Origin: Aselliscus stoliczkanus
Taxonomy: Eukaryota > Chordata > Mammalia > Chiroptera > Hipposideridae
DNA length: 64,000 nucleotides
Reading direction: 5' to 3'
Assembly (NCBI GenBank): GCA_033961575.1
Contig: CM066727.1
Location: 154,799,434-154,863,433, forward strand
Shown here piece by piece: positions 1 to 12,472 of the stretch. The translations under genes were made by a program, and so were the position numbers. The notes beneath the pieces were generated by a model that ran no database searches, was not told the DNA's origin, and worked only from the letters and a program-made list of their open reading frames with translations. Position 1 is the stretch's first letter, and every line of letters begins with the position of its first letter.

Positions 1-147
1 ATGTCCTGATGTGGGAAGATGTCCACGAGGAGATAATAATTGCTGGACAGCACATTAACATAAAACCACTGTTATTTTTTTAATGTGTGATGTGTGTTAA
101 CATTTCCGTGCTTCTGTTTTCTTATTTGTAAAATAGGCACCATAATA

Positions 148-227
148 TTAGGTTGTTGAAAAAGTCATGACGTATTTTTTTCTGTTTTTCGTTGCAAAAA
201 TGCGTCATGACTTTTCCGACAACCCAA
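148..227. mobile_element. 80-bp mariner-type MITE, copy 1
   Basis: An almost complete palindrome: the left end TTAGGTTGTTG and right end CGACAACCCAA are inverted, each followed inward by a TCATGACG motif, around a short A/T core. It is flanked by TA on both sides (146-147 and 228-229), the Tc1/mariner target duplication. Size and layout resemble human MADE1, with different sequence. Confidence 0.85.
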
Positions 228-889
228 TAATGTCTACCTCATGAGTTGCGGAGATAAAATGAGATAATGTATGTAGAATGCTTAGAACAGTGACTGACAC
301 ATAGTGGTATGTGTGTTATCATCATCACGTATAGGCAATACATGTGAAAGCTTGTACTTCATACAGGGACAGAGGTTCTCTTTGGGAAGTAGAATGGGCT
401 TGGGGGAAGGGCAGGACAAGAGCAGGCAGAGACTTCTATTTCTTATTGTTTATGATGAGCAAGCCCATCCCTTGACCAGCCGCTCTGACCAAGGAAGCTA
501 GACGGTGAAGAAAATGACAGCTCTGGTTTGGAGTGCTCTTGAGTGCTTTTGAGACCTGCAGAGAGGCTTTGAGTGCTTTTTGAGAGCCTGAAGAGTGGTT
601 CTCCAAAGGAAAGGAGGAGGGTGAAAGAGGATGGTGGTGTGGGGAGGCTGATGGATTCTACCTTGGCTGCCACAGCTCTTTTTAAAAACCACTGACCTAA
701 TTAAAGATGAAAAAATGTTGAATTGCACAAGAACCTTATGAAGACCTAACATTTATATCTGGACTATCCTTTTTGCAATTTAGTAACATTTATACTAAAA
801 AAGTGATTTATGTTTGACTTTTGAATAAAAACTAGAAAAAGTCATTGCTCAAAGTGGCCAAACCAAACATTTAAAGAAAGATAGGTAGG

Positions 890-996
890 GGGCCGGCCGA
901 GTGGCACGGTGGTTAAGCGCTGGCTTGGGAAGCCAGCGGCCCCGGTTCGGTCCCACATATGAGAGCCAGTGACACTGCCCTCAAAAAAAAAAAAAG
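890..996 (+). mobile_element. tRNA-derived SINE, short monomer
   Basis: The head GGCCGGCCGAGTGG and a tRNA-like A box and B box are followed by the GACACTGCCCTC end and an A tail. The target duplication AGATAGGTAGG is at 879-889 and 997-1007. Confidence 0.93.
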
Positions 997-1564
997 AGAT
1001 AGGTAGGTTTTCTAATAATTTTAAAATAAAAATGTCAATATTTTAAAGAGACCACTAATTTCTTTTCAACTAGTGTTACTACCTCCATAATATAATATTA
1101 AAAGAGCCTTATTACATAGACCTTGTTAAGACAATGTGACATGTAAACTAAGCTAAGCTTACATATGTGTTCTGTTAACTAAACCTTTAGAATAATGTTT
1201 ATTGAATGTGTCTTAGACACAGAGACATTCAAAGACTGACAAGATCGGTCCTGATCTTAAGCAATGTGCCAGGCATTGTTTTGCATTTATTATCTCCTTT
1301 TATTTTTAGAACAACCCTGTAGCATAGGTTTATCATCCTCATTTTACGTGGAAGGAAAATGTAATGCAGAGAGGTCACCATGCATCTGGTTGGCACTGGA
1401 ATCAGAATTGGAATCAGCTGGTGTTTCCATGATACGGCTCTGCCTCCAAGTAACCGCGGTGTGAGGATGGGCAGCGTGAGCCTTGTGTGGGGGGCTACAC
1501 TGAGAATTCTCAGGACCTCAGTGAGCATCTATCATCTCGTCTAGTGACTTTCAAACTATAATTT

Positions 1565-2300
1565 GTTAAATAGCAGCTTTATTGAAATATTCATATACCA
1601 TACAATCTACCTATTTAAAATGTGCGATCAGTGGTTTTTGGTATATTCACAGAGTTGTGCAGCCATCACTCACCACAATCAATTTCATCACCTCCCAGGA
1701 AAAGAAAAAAAAGAAAAAACAAACAAACCTGCCCATTAGCAGTCAGTCCCTCTTAAACCACCCCCCACACACCTTTCCCCCTCACTCCTGGCCAAGTGCT
1801 AGGCAACCACTAATCTTTCTGTTTCTGTAGATTTGCTTATTCTGGACATTGCATGTAAGTAGAATCATACAATATGTGATCTATTGTGACTGGTTTCTTT
1901 CACTTGGCATAATTTTTCAAAGTATATCCATGGTGTAGCATGTATCAGTACTTCACCCTTTTCATGGCCAAATAATCCACGTACCTTTATATGTATAGAC
2001 TGCATTTTATTGATCCATTCATCAGTTGATGAGCATTTGGGATGTTTCCACTTTGGGTCATTGTGAATTATACTTTATGAACATTCATCTGCAAGTTTTT
2101 ATGTGGACATGTGTTTTTGTTTCTCTTGGTGACACACACATACACACATATCTAGGAGTGGAATTGCTGGTCATATGATAATGATAATTATATGTTTAAC
2201 CTTTTGAGGAACTGCCAACCATTTTCCAAAGCAACTGCACCATTTTACATTCCCGTCAGCAGTGTTTCTCTACATCCTCACCAACACTTGTCAAACTATA
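1565..2300 (-). repeat. Old L1 (L1M-type) 3' part, antisense
   Basis: Wording typical of antisense L1M 3' ends: TTCACAGAGTTGTGCAGCCA, TTCTGGACATTGCATGTAAG, TAGGAGTGGAATTGCTGG and GCAACTGCACCATTTTACAT. Heavily diverged. Confidence 0.7.
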
Positions 2301-2554
2301 ATTTTTTTAACCACATCCTACAATAAGAAATAGTTTGCATTCTTATCCTATTTGTGCAAACACAAATAACTGAAACAAAAGCTTTATAAAAGAATGGCTA
2401 TACTACGTATGGCGCGCTCTGACATTTCCTGTTTCAGTGTATTCCGTTAACACAATCAAATAAACCTGCTGGTTCCGACCTACTAAACTGATTTCATACT
2501 CCCTAATTGTGACCTACAGTTAGAAAACCTCTAGGCTATTTTAACCCCTTCATT

Positions 2555-2650
2555 TTACACAGGAGGAAATTGAGGCCCTCAAAGATGACTTATTTGTATA
2601 TGATACTGCTAATTAGTGACCGATTCAAGATTAGAGCCCAAACCTGTCAG
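2555..2650 (-). repeat. MIR fragment
   Basis: CATTTTACACAGGAGGAAAT followed by ATTAGAGCCCAAACCTG is the antisense MIR pattern. Confidence 0.4.
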
Positions 2651-3331
2651 CTTCCTGCTTTAACTTTGACATCTCCATAAATTATAGTTGCCCTGATATT
2701 CAGCAGATAAAAAGAAATTGGAGTTTCTATCCAGATACCATTTTTTTGACCTTGTACATTTTCCTCAAGCAGCATTTTAAATTCGGCAACAAATCAAACT
2801 AGAGGAAAAGAATACAAAAACTCACTTGTATTATCATGAGTTATTAGTTTACACAATGATTTTGTGCCTTTTGGGCAGGGACGATCTAGGTGAACCTAGA
2901 TGATAAGCAACAAATTTACCAGTCCAGAGTCCAAATTCACTTTTGTCCACACCTTAGTCTGCCTTTAAAGGGAAGCCATTTCCCTTAACTGCCAAATTGG
3001 AAGTGGGCAATATAAAAATACTTTATGCTGCTGTTTTTTCCATTTTTCTTGGCATACACATGGGTCTTAAACCTTTTTATTTCAATGTTTTTTAACATGT
3101 GATGGAGAAACCTCTGACACTACAGTCACTTCAAGTTTCCTTTTCAAGAAAGTGTGGTTGTCCTGGGCCCTACTCCAGACCTAATGAATCAGAATTGGAG
3201 GATGGGACCTGGAAATCAGTATTTTCAACTTTCTAGGTGATTCTTATATACACTCAAAGTTGTGACCAACTGAATTAAGTTTTACTCCCCCTTTTACTTC
3301 TCATCTTAGCTCCCCTTTGGGTTCTACAATT

Positions 3332-3366
3332 ACTATTTGGCTTTGTTACCTGTAAAGCCAAATAGT
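3332..3366. repeat. Perfect hairpin, 13-bp arms
   Basis: ACTATTTGGCTTT and its exact complement AAAGCCAAATAGT enclose a 9-base loop. No flanking duplication; function unknown. Confidence 0.85.
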
Positions 3367-4019
3367 TGTTTGAAAGAATTAGCATTTGTAAGAAAGCGCC
3401 TGAATTATGCCAACAGAAGGAATTAACTAAAACAATCGGTATTGATAGGGTTCAGTCTTATTATAGACTTTAGTGCTAGAGGCCATTTTTTTGATTGCTA
3501 TATCCATCGGTTTCCCCTAATTTGGAATAATTTGTCTTGGAATAAACAAACACAACCCACTGTTTTGTTTAATTTTCTCTTCCCCCAAAGTACTAGTAAA
3601 TTGAGCTGAATCCAACAAATGATTTTAGATACCTGGTATTCCTCCCTTTATTTAACAAATACTTGGGTTCCCACTATGTGCCAGGCACTGTTCTGAGAGT
3701 TAAAACACAGTATGACTTAAAAAAGAAAATGTGATCAGTGTTACAGATAGGTCTAGTATTTTAGGAACTTAAACAGAACCTCCTAGTCCAGGCATGGGGG
3801 TTCAGGGAAAGCATCAGGAAGAAAGTGTCACCTAAGCTGGGACCTGTAGCATAAGGCCAGGGAAGGTCTAAAGCAGTTTTAGACAGAGTAAGAATCATGT
3901 ACAGAGAAAGGCCAAGGTTCAAGAGAAATGAGTTAGGTCTACCCAAAGATGTGAGAAAAAGTTTACACAAAGTCCACATGTGAAGGAAAATAAAGGGTGA
4001 GTGTGAAGTAATACTTATT

Positions 4020-4215
4020 AATAACAACAATAATAGTAAAGATTTATTGAGCATTTATTAGGTGCTAGGTAGGATAGTACATACTTGACGTTTAGGAACT
4101 TGTTTTAATTTAAAAAAAAATGCTATGAGGTGAGTTCTTCTCCCCCACCAATTTACAGATGAGGAAACAGAGTATAATAACTTGCCCAAGATTATACAAC
4201 TAGTGATCTAGATTC
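4020..4215 (-). repeat. MIR fragment
   Basis: GATTTATTGAGCATTTATTA at one end, then CAGATGAGGAAACAGAG and CTTGCCCAAGATTATACAAC, typical of antisense MIR. Confidence 0.6.
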
Positions 4216-4610
4216 AAACCCCATGGACTATGGTTATAGTCTCTCTCTATGCCATTCTCTCTCCACTAAATGTCACATGCTACAGATTTTATATAGAAGT
4301 TTTGATGAACTAAGGTAGGTGATGGTATACCCCTCAGAGAGGTGAATAAATTGCCTTTAATCAGCAGTTGGAAAGAGGCTGAGTGAGAACCTGTAAATCC
4401 TCTTTTTAACTTCAAACCTTGTGCACATTTTGTTACATACTATCTTTCATGTTATATTATTTTGTTCGATATAAGCAAAAATTCATATGCTAGCTCATCT
4501 TTTGAGAAAAATTATTTGTGGCTATATAAACTGACTTTGAGAGGTAGAGGTAAGAGAGGATGAGACATACGGTTTCGGCTGTATTACATTGTGTCTTTGT
4601 GGGACATAGG

Positions 4611-4654
4611 AAGCTATCCAGCACGCAGTGGAAAGCTATCCAGCACGCAGTGGA
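4611..4654 (+). repeat. Exact 22-bp tandem duplication
   Basis: A 22-bp unit (AAGCTATCCAGCACGCAGTG plus GA) occurs twice without a mismatch. Confidence 0.97.
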
Positions 4655-5839
4655 AATCCGAGGGCCGAAGTCAGGAAGGTTAGGGCTCATGCTACAGCTT
4701 TGGGGATTACCTGGTTTGAGCGACCTTTGATGAGTTAGAGTGGCTGAGCTCACCCAGAGGCAGGAGAGAAACTGAGCCTTGAGCAACAGGGGGTAACCCT
4801 TGAGTTCTGAATGCCTAGGAACAGGAGTGAGTGGAGGGAGTGAGAAAGGGATTCAGTGAGAAAATTGAAAATGGTTTCAAAGATAGGAAAGGAATCAAAT
4901 AATAGCATTGAAGAAAAACACAAGGGAAATGCAATGTCATAAATGAGGGACTAATCAACAACTCAAATGATAACAGAATGATAAAAACTGAGATATGGCT
5001 CTTAGATTTTGACAGTAAAAAATGTTCAAGAAAATAACTGCAGGGATGGTAGGAGTAGAAGCCAGACCCAGGTGGGCAGAGGGATGAATGGAAGATGAAG
5101 GAGTGGAAAGAATGAGTACCTGGAGACTAAGGTTTGGTTGTAAAGGTAGGAGCAAGGTGAGGTAGTAGTTTGGGGGGGAGGGGAGCGGCACTTAAGAGAA
5201 AAAGAGTTCTTTATTTTATCCATTTATACGCATTTCAGATATGTACACACACACACACACACACCAGAAATGTGAGCATGTTTTTAGGACAAAGTCAGAG
5301 TTTGGAGGTGAAGAGAAGTTCTGGGAAGATAGAAGGGAAAGGTCAGGAACTCAGATGGGCTGTCATGACATTTATTTTCCCCGTGACATAGGTGAGGTGG
5401 GAGAAAGATGATACCACCTGCTGGCACTTTCTGTTCTTCTTTTATCTCTGGACAAAAGTGGTAAAGTGTGAATCATTAAGGGTAAATGAAAGTTGCTGAT
5501 TCTTTGGTGAGCCGTTTCCAAAAGTGAAAATGCTTTTCATTACACAGCCTCTTTTTCATTACTCCTATTCTGGATCTTAGTGTTTTTTAATAATAAAAAT
5601 ATCCTTAAAATGAGATTTTTTTTTTTAAAAAAGGAACAGTGTTACTAAAATGAACCTCTCCTGATGTAAACATATGTATCCTTGTTGGCCCCTGGGATTT
5701 TGGTCATTGTTATAATTTTCCTATTGTCTCTAGGATATATGCTTCTACAGACACCTGGCTAAAGGTCTCCCAAGAACAGGAGCAATGATTATTCTGCAGA
5801 CTTGTCTGTCACAGTGTTGCTGAATAATAGAGTAGTGAG

Positions 5840-6230
5840 GGCCGGCCAAGTGGCGCATTGGTTAAGCGCTGGTTTTGGGATGCCAGCGGCCCCGGTTCGG
5901 ATCCCACATGAGGGCCAGTGACACTGCCCTCTACAGCTAACAACACCTCCACCTGGAGCTGGGCTGTGCGAGCCCCTGCTGCAGTGGGCTGCCATAGGCT
6001 ACAGTGAGTGACCCGCAGCCAGCGTGAGCTGCCAATAGCCGCGGTGAGCGACATCCAGAGGCGACCGATCTGCCTCATCCGGGAAGAGCGCAATGACGAT
6101 ACCAACAGTGAAGCAACATCCTCCACAACTAAACTGAGAAACAAAAAGACAGCAACTTGTCTGTTCCCCTTCCCCGATTCCCCAACGCTGTTCCCCTCCA
6201 CCAATTCCCCAATAAAATCTTTAAAAAAAA
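5840..6230 (+). mobile_element. tRNA-derived SINE, long form
   Basis: Shares the monomer head, then continues through a GC-rich middle (CTCCACCTGGAGCTGGGC) to a C-rich 3' part and an AATAAAATCTTT tail. The perfect duplication AATAGAGTAGTGAG flanks it (5826-5839 and 6231-6244). Confidence 0.95.
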
Positions 6231-7406
6231 AATAGAGTAGTGAGCTTTTTATGTATAGTATTTGAAGTTATTTAGTGCTTCCATTTTTTTTCATATCACT
6301 TGAGTATATCTCGAGTTTAAATAAGCTAAAATGACTAATTCACAGTTCTGAAAAATGATGTGTACTTTCCTGACAACCGGTTTTGGACTGTAAAACAATT
6401 CATTTTTGTACTGATAGTGTTTTGGATAAAATTTAAACATACACGGCAATTTCATTCAAAACAAATTTATGGCGTTCCTTCTATTTAGAAAGTAATGCAC
6501 TAGATGCTGAGAGGGCAAGAGGCAGAGGAGATCTGTCCCTTGACCTCAAAAACTTTTCTACTGAGTAGGATTGATAAAATTATGATAAGGCAGAGGAAGT
6601 GACCTGTATTGACTGGGAATATGGCTAAGGCTGTTCAAGGAAGGGTTCTTTGAGGAGGTGTTCTTTCCCTGGAGTCTTGAAAGGTGAATAGATTGAGGAA
6701 GGGATAGCATTCCAGCTGGAATGGGAAGAAAAAAAAAATGTGGTGTTTTAAGGGAGTAGATACTGGTAATGGCATAATTTCAGAGATTCTGGATTTCTTT
6801 TCATGACAAAATTCTATGGAATTAGGCTTCTTACTATCAGAGAAAGAAGTTACAAATTAAAAAAAGAGGATACATACTAGAATGAATCTTGTGATGCTAG
6901 ATTGGAGTCAGAAGTATCACTGAATTTATAGTTTAAATATACATAGATAGACAAATATAGAGATAAATATAAAAATATAGATATGTGTATATACATGGAT
7001 TAATAGACATACATGTATTTCCTGGTTCTGTCCCCTCAGAGAGCCTAGAAGCAGTAGCAATGAGCACACCAGTGCCCAGATCTTGGTTTCTCCAGTGAAA
7101 GGAATCAGGTTTTCCTGATTCCTGGGCTGGGGCAGGGCAAATGTAAGGTAAGTATGGAACATCTTACAGTGTTAGAAAGTGAAGGGAGGCCTTTTAAAAA
7201 TTGGTGGCATGTTGAAAGGATGCTGGAGCCAAGCTGAAAGAGCTCCAAATGGCCAAAGCTGGAACAATTGGAGCATAAGTAAAATAACCCAGGGAATAAA
7301 ATAAATATCCATACTAACATAAATAAAATTATTGAATAAATAAATAAATGAAGGATAAAGGTCAATTCTGTCATATAAAAGAAGTCCAATTAAAAACTGT
7401 AGAAGG

Positions 7407-7590
7407 AGGTGACCAGTTAGCTCGGTTGGTTACAGCGTGGTGCTGATAACACCAAGGTTGCAGGTTTGACCTCCTCATGGGCCACTGTGAGCTGCACCCT
7501 CCTTAAAAGAGTCAACTATGCCATTGTAGCATGAAAGCAATGCTCAACCAATGAGCATAGCTGTTCCCCAATAAAGTTTAAAAAGAAAAC
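7407..7590 (+). mobile_element. tRNA-Ile-like SINE
   Basis: The head contains GTTAGCTC and GTGGTGCTGATAACACCAAG, close to a tRNA-Ile body, then CATGGGCCACTGTGAGCTGC and a CCCCAATAAAG tail. Flanks share an AAAACT-AGAAGG-like repeat. Confidence 0.85.
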
Positions 7591-7599
7591 AAAACTAGA

Positions 7600-8920
7600 A
7601 GGAAGGAGGGCAATAGAAAATCACAATTAGAATACCACAGTAATAATGGCTGAATGCAAGATCCACCCATGAATGCTAAAATTAGTGAGAAAAAGTTTAA
7701 GAAGGAACAAGATTAATCTATCTTCCCCCAAATATTTATGAATCCTAAAAGGAAAAATGAATAGTAACTTTCCAGTGGGAAAACCTCCAGATGCCACCTT
7801 AACCAAGGGGTCAAGGTTAACATCACCAGTAATGAGACATCTACATCACGTACCCTCTGCCGTGATGTAGTGAGGAAGGCACATCAGCTCTTCAGTATTC
7901 CTCCCAAAATTCTATAACCTCAATAATTTTTTTTTTTTTTTAGCATTACAAGATGTTTCAGGTTCTTCTTCTATTTGCCCTATACCAGCTCTGGAACCAA
8001 CCATTTCTCCAAGGACCCCTGATTCTTTATGCTGAAGAACTCCAGAAACCCTAATTGAGACACATTCTACATAATATCTGACCAATAGTCTTCATAAGTG
8101 TCAAGGTCCTGAAAGGCAAGGAAAAATAAAACTGTCATAGACTGGAGGAGACTTAAGGAGACATGACAACTAAATGCAGTATAGGATCCTAGAACAGAAA
8201 AAAGACATTAATGGAAAAACTGTTAGGATTTAGGGCCGGCCGAGTGGCTGAGTTTCGTTAAGAGTTAGCTTAGAGCGCATGCTCTGAGCAACAGGGCTGC
8301 CGGTTTGATTCCCACATGGGCCAGTGAGTGCTGCGGTGCCCTAGCGAGTTCTCGCTGAGCTGCCAAGATGGCTCAGCTGGTGTAACAACAAGATTGACTG
8401 TTCAGCGATGGGCTATGCCCACAACTAAAGATTGAACTTGGCACCTTGAGCTGAGCTGCCGCCTGGATGGCTCAGTGGATAGGGTGTGTGCTCTTAACAA
8501 CAAGGCTGCTGATTGGACTCCCGCATGGGACGGTGGCTACGCCTACCCGTAACTAAGATTGAACACAGCACCTTGAGCTTAGAGGCCACTAGCTGCCGAC
8601 TGGAAGCCAAGTGGCAACTGGCGCCCTCCACAACAAAGACTGAAGAGCAACAAATTGGCTGGTCTCCTCCTCCAATTCCCCAACACTGTTTCCCTCCCCC
8701 AACTCCCCAATAAAATCTTTAAAAAAAAAACAACCCAAAAAAACCTGGTAGGATTTAAATAAAGTCTGTAGTTTAGTTAATAGTATTATACCAGTGTTTA
8801 TTTCTTAATTTTGATAACTGTAGTATGGTAATGTAAGGTAAAGCTAGGTGAAAAGTATATGGGTACTTTTGTACTATCTTTGCAACTCTGTAAATTTAAA
8901 ATGATTTCAAGATAAAAAGG
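7600..8920 (+). repeat. Unassigned old interspersed repeat, split by a SINE
   Basis: Two parts (7600-8232 and 8744-8920) join across the SINE. AGTCTGTAGTTTAGTTAATA and the TTTGCAACTCTGTAAATTTA end recall a common mammalian LINE-like 3' end whose family name I cannot fix. Confidence 0.3.
8233..8743 (+). mobile_element. Multi-module tRNA-derived SINE (three tRNA-like units)
   Basis: Three successive tRNA-like units can be read (about 8233-8340, 8363-8450, 8462-8570), linked by a GCACCTTGAGCTGAGCTGCC spacer, then a 3' part ending CCCCAATAAAATC and an A-rich tail. An imperfect target duplication TGxTAGGATTTA flanks it. Confidence 0.88.
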
Positions 8921-9091
8921 TTAAAAAAATAGCTATTAACTTCCAAAAATTCTTTTAAATCTGAATTTAATCACATTTATTTTATACAAAGATGTACCCT
9001 TATAAATAAATGTAGTTTGTATTCTGAAAAAACATTATGTGGGCACATATTGCACGTTGCTTTTGTTTAAAAATTCCCTTCGCACCTTAAA

Positions 9092-9218
9092 TTTTTTTGG
9101 GGTTTTTTTTTTTTTTTTTTTTTTTTGAGGGCAGTGTTACTGCCCTCATATGTGGGACCGAACCAGGGCTGCTGACTTCCCAAGCCAGCACTTAACCACC
9201 GCGCCACTCGGCCGGCCC
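9092..9218 (-). mobile_element. Short monomer SINE, antisense
   Basis: A T run then GAGGGCAGTG and, at the right, CCACTCGGCCGGCCC. The target duplication TCGCACCTTAAA is at 9080-9091 and 9219-9230. Confidence 0.93.
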
Positions 9219-9407
9219 TCGCACCTTAAAGTTTTTTATGTTTGTTTTTTTTTCTTTTAATTAGTTGCTGCCTTTTACCTTGAATTAGAGTTATAGGTTT
9301 ATAAAAAGAGCTTTAAAACGCTATAATTTATTTCTAAAAAATAACATTTTCTCTTTTTATTTTTAAGTTTTTTTAAATAACATTTTCTCTTAACAAGTAA
9401 TTTTGTA

Positions 9408-9713
9408 CAGTTGACCCTTGAACAATGCAGGTGTTAGAGCTGAACCCCCGCCCCCCTGCACAGTCCGAAATCTGCATACAACTTTTGACTTCCCAAAAAT
9501 TTAACTACTAATAGTCTACTGTTGATGGAAGGCTTGCCAATAGCATAAATGGTCAATTAACATATGTTTTTTATGTTATATGTATTATATAGTGTATTCT
9601 TACAATAACATATGCTAGAGAATAGAAAATACACTTATAGTATTTATTCAACAAAAATGTGCGTGTTAAATGGACTGGCACAGTTCCAACCCGTATTGTT
9701 CAAGGGTCAACTG
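9408..9713. mobile_element. Tigger2/MER28-like DNA transposon remnant
   Basis: The ends are CAGTTGACCCTTGAACAAT and, inverted, ATTGTTCAAGGGTCAACTG, with TA on both sides (9406-9407 and 9714-9715). The terminus matches my memory of Tigger2/MER28. At 306 bp it is an internal-deletion, non-autonomous copy. Confidence 0.78.
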
Positions 9714-10242
9714 TACTTGTTTTCTTTAATTTTTCGAGGCTATATTCAGGCAACTATGCCTCTTGCACAAGTAGCCATCTCCGAGGAAAAAAAATAGAGG
9801 GAGGGGAATGACTTAAATTTAATTTATAAGAACAGGATTTAGGAATTTATTAATGGCAGCTGATTTGCTTTTGTCTGGGCCTGGTTTTGGGGAGTCAGTT
9901 CACTTGGTTAGGTAAGTTAACTCTAAGTAGAGTAGGTTTAAGTCTTCCTATTAGAAAAGGTTTCCTGGAGCAGCTACAGACCTCACCCTAAGCAATAGTT
10001 TGAGGAAGCAGATACCCCGGGCCAAATATCCCGTGAGTCATTACCCAACCCTTAAACTTTCAAGGACCTTTGTTCAGAGATCTTTATCTTCAGGCTACAG
10101 CTCTCCCACAGGAGCTGCCTGGTAGGATAAAAAACTTTTAGGGGAATATTAGAACTCTGATTCTCATACTAACTAGCTGGTGAGTTTGGGAAATTATTGG
10201 ACCTTTATGTGGCTCAGTTCCCTTTTATAAAAAGGGAGTAAG

Positions 10243-10346
10243 GCCGGCCGAGTGGCCTGGTGGTTAAGCGCTGGCCTTGGAAGCCAGCAGCCCCGGTTCC
10301 GGTCCCACATATGAGGGCTAGTGACACTGCCCTCAAAAAAAAAAAA
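10243..10346 (+). mobile_element. Short monomer SINE
   Basis: Standard monomer head and GACACTGCCCTC end with an A tail; target duplication AAAAAGGGAGTAAG on both sides. Confidence 0.93.
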
Positions 10347-11084
10347 AAAAAGGGAGTAAGATTACTTATTTCTGAACTGCTCTCATTGTAAAAATCTGCC
10401 ACATGTATTTAAAGCTGAAGACATCTTCCTTTTTAGCAAATGATTTCCTTTTCTATGTATCCCCTTTTTATCTGTTACACATGGTCCTTATAGTCTCTGA
10501 GGCTAAAAACCTTATTTTTGCTGTATCCATTTCCTTTAACTCTTGCACATGACTGTCAACCATTCCAGCAGCTCTTCCTTCACGGTTGAAGTGGTAGTAG
10601 AATGCATGTGACGTAGGAGGTTGGGTTTGGAGTCTTGTCAGCCAGCCTAAGAAATGTCCAAACCTGTAGAGAATTTTTATGAGAGATTATTTGAGCCAAA
10701 CTGACTACAATTGCCAGGAAGCAAGATCTCAAAAGCTCCAGAGAATAACAGTTTTGCAATTTCTTTTAAGCATTTGGAATTAAGGAGAAGGCAACATAAG
10801 GAAGATTACATAAAGGTGGGAGAAAGCAAGGTGGTGATTGGATCACAGTATAGTTGAGATTCTGTGCACTCTTGAAGGTGGTTACACCTTGGAGGTATTT
10901 CAAAGGTGGGTTAACCTAGATGCACAAGAACAATAAACAGGTTTGCTTTAAAACCTTTCACTAAAGAAGTTATAGGCCTGGGGCGTAATTACCTATCATG
11001 AGCTGTCCAGTTAGGATTTTATGATCAGATCACTCTGTGAGGTTACTTTCCTCAGAACCCCCTTTTTTATCCACACTGAAACAC

Positions 11085-11235
11085 TGGCTTCTGCCTGGAA
11101 CATATATTAGCTATGTGGCCTTAGGCAAATTACTTAACCTCAATGAACCACATTTAAAACAATGGAAATAATACTAGTCTATCTTCAGGGTTCTGTAAGG
11201 ATTGAGTTAGTAGCCTAATAAATGATAGCTACTGT
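11085..11235 (+). repeat. MIR fragment
   Basis: CTTAGGCAAATTACTTAACC and GGATTGAGTTAGTAGCC fit the MIR sense strand. Confidence 0.5.
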
Positions 11236-11754
11236 TATAATTTGTGTATGGCAGTACAGTGGATTAGATCTTAAAGTCCACAGGGCCTCTGGAAAAAAAT
11301 ATTCAATGATATTATAGCAGCCCAGATTGAATATCACTTTCTGGGTAAGTCTTCCCATGTGTTGGTACATGCCTTTTTTTTTTTTTTTTTTTTTTTTACT
11401 GTTAACAGGATTTCTAGAATTAAGGAAATTGTTCTAAAGTCTGAGTATAGGACTCTCATTTGAGAGAGAACAGGTAAGTGGAGAGAAATATCACACCTTT
11501 AATGCAAGCCCATGAAAGCCGAAAGAGTCACAATGGAGAGTATTTCAAGAGAACCTAAGGTAACTTCAAGTATCTCTGAAAGGACAAGTGATTATTTCTG
11601 ATGTTCATTATTCTGGGAAGAAACTTTCCATTATACTCTTACTGAAAGATAATTTGTATGAGTTTGTAGGTAGGGGGTTCAGAGATTTTGCTACGCAAAT
11701 TTCTACTTTGGCTAAAAGTGATGATTTTAATCATGATTCATTACTTGTAGTGGA

Positions 11755-11945
11755 AAGAAAATTGACTTTGGAATGAAAAAGAATCTGGATTTGAATCCCA
11801 GCCCTGCTACTTTATAGCTAAATGATCATTGTAAAGTTATTTAAATCTCTGAATCTCAGTTTCTTCATCACATATTTATATATAAAATAATAAAACCGAT
11901 CTTTTAAAGTGGTTGTGAGGATTAAGTGAGATATATACTTTTCAT
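11755..11945 (+). repeat. MIR fragment
   Basis: GGATTTGAATCCCAGCCCTG, CTCTGAATCTCAGTTTCTTC and GTGAGGATTAAGTGAGATAT follow the MIR sense consensus. Confidence 0.6.
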
Positions 11946-11972
11946 ACACTGATGTTTTAAATGTTCATTTCC

Positions 11973-12084
11973 AGGCATCCCAGTTTCAGGGACCCCGTCT
12001 CATAAGAAAGCTGTACTTTTCGCTTGAATAAAAATCTTTGCTTCTCTAAAAAAATAATGATAATAATAATAAATAAAATAAAAT
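11973..12084 (+). mobile_element. Small poly-A retrocopy, LTR-like 3' end
   Basis: A 75-nt body ends in an AATAAA signal (12027-12032) and an A-rich tail (12047-12084). The near-perfect duplication AA(A/G)TGTTCATTTCC flanks it (11959-11972 and 12085-12098). The CGCTTGAATAAAAATC stretch resembles the R region of a retroviral LTR. This looks like an L1-mobilised short RNA. Confidence 0.6.
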
Positions 12085-12472
12085 AAGTGTTCATTTCCTT
12101 CCAAGAATCTAACTTTTTAACCTTAGCCTTGAATTTTTAGCTTCCTGTTGTGTGTTAGTAAGATTTTTATTGCTAATGTGTATCTCAGTATGTGTAAAGC
12201 AAGACTCATTTTCCCTCTTCTTCCTATATTTACTCTGTTACGGCATCAACCTTCAACATTATTTAAGACTTATGATGCCAGCTTTAAGTTCATTTTATTT
12301 TAAGAACTGTCAGTTCTCTTTCCATCTTTCTAGTCCCACCTATGCTAATTTAAACCTTGATTGCCTCTTACATAGTTTTAGGATCTTCTTGATGGTGATT
12401 TAACTGCAGCCTTTTCCCCTCTTATGAAGTTACACACAGCTGCAGAATCATCTTTTAAAATATGGCTCTTTG

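Noticed and set aside
7407..7480. Possible functional tRNA-Ile gene
   Set aside because: Head of a tRNA-derived SINE with an A-rich tail and flanking duplication; the cloverleaf is broken and no terminator follows.
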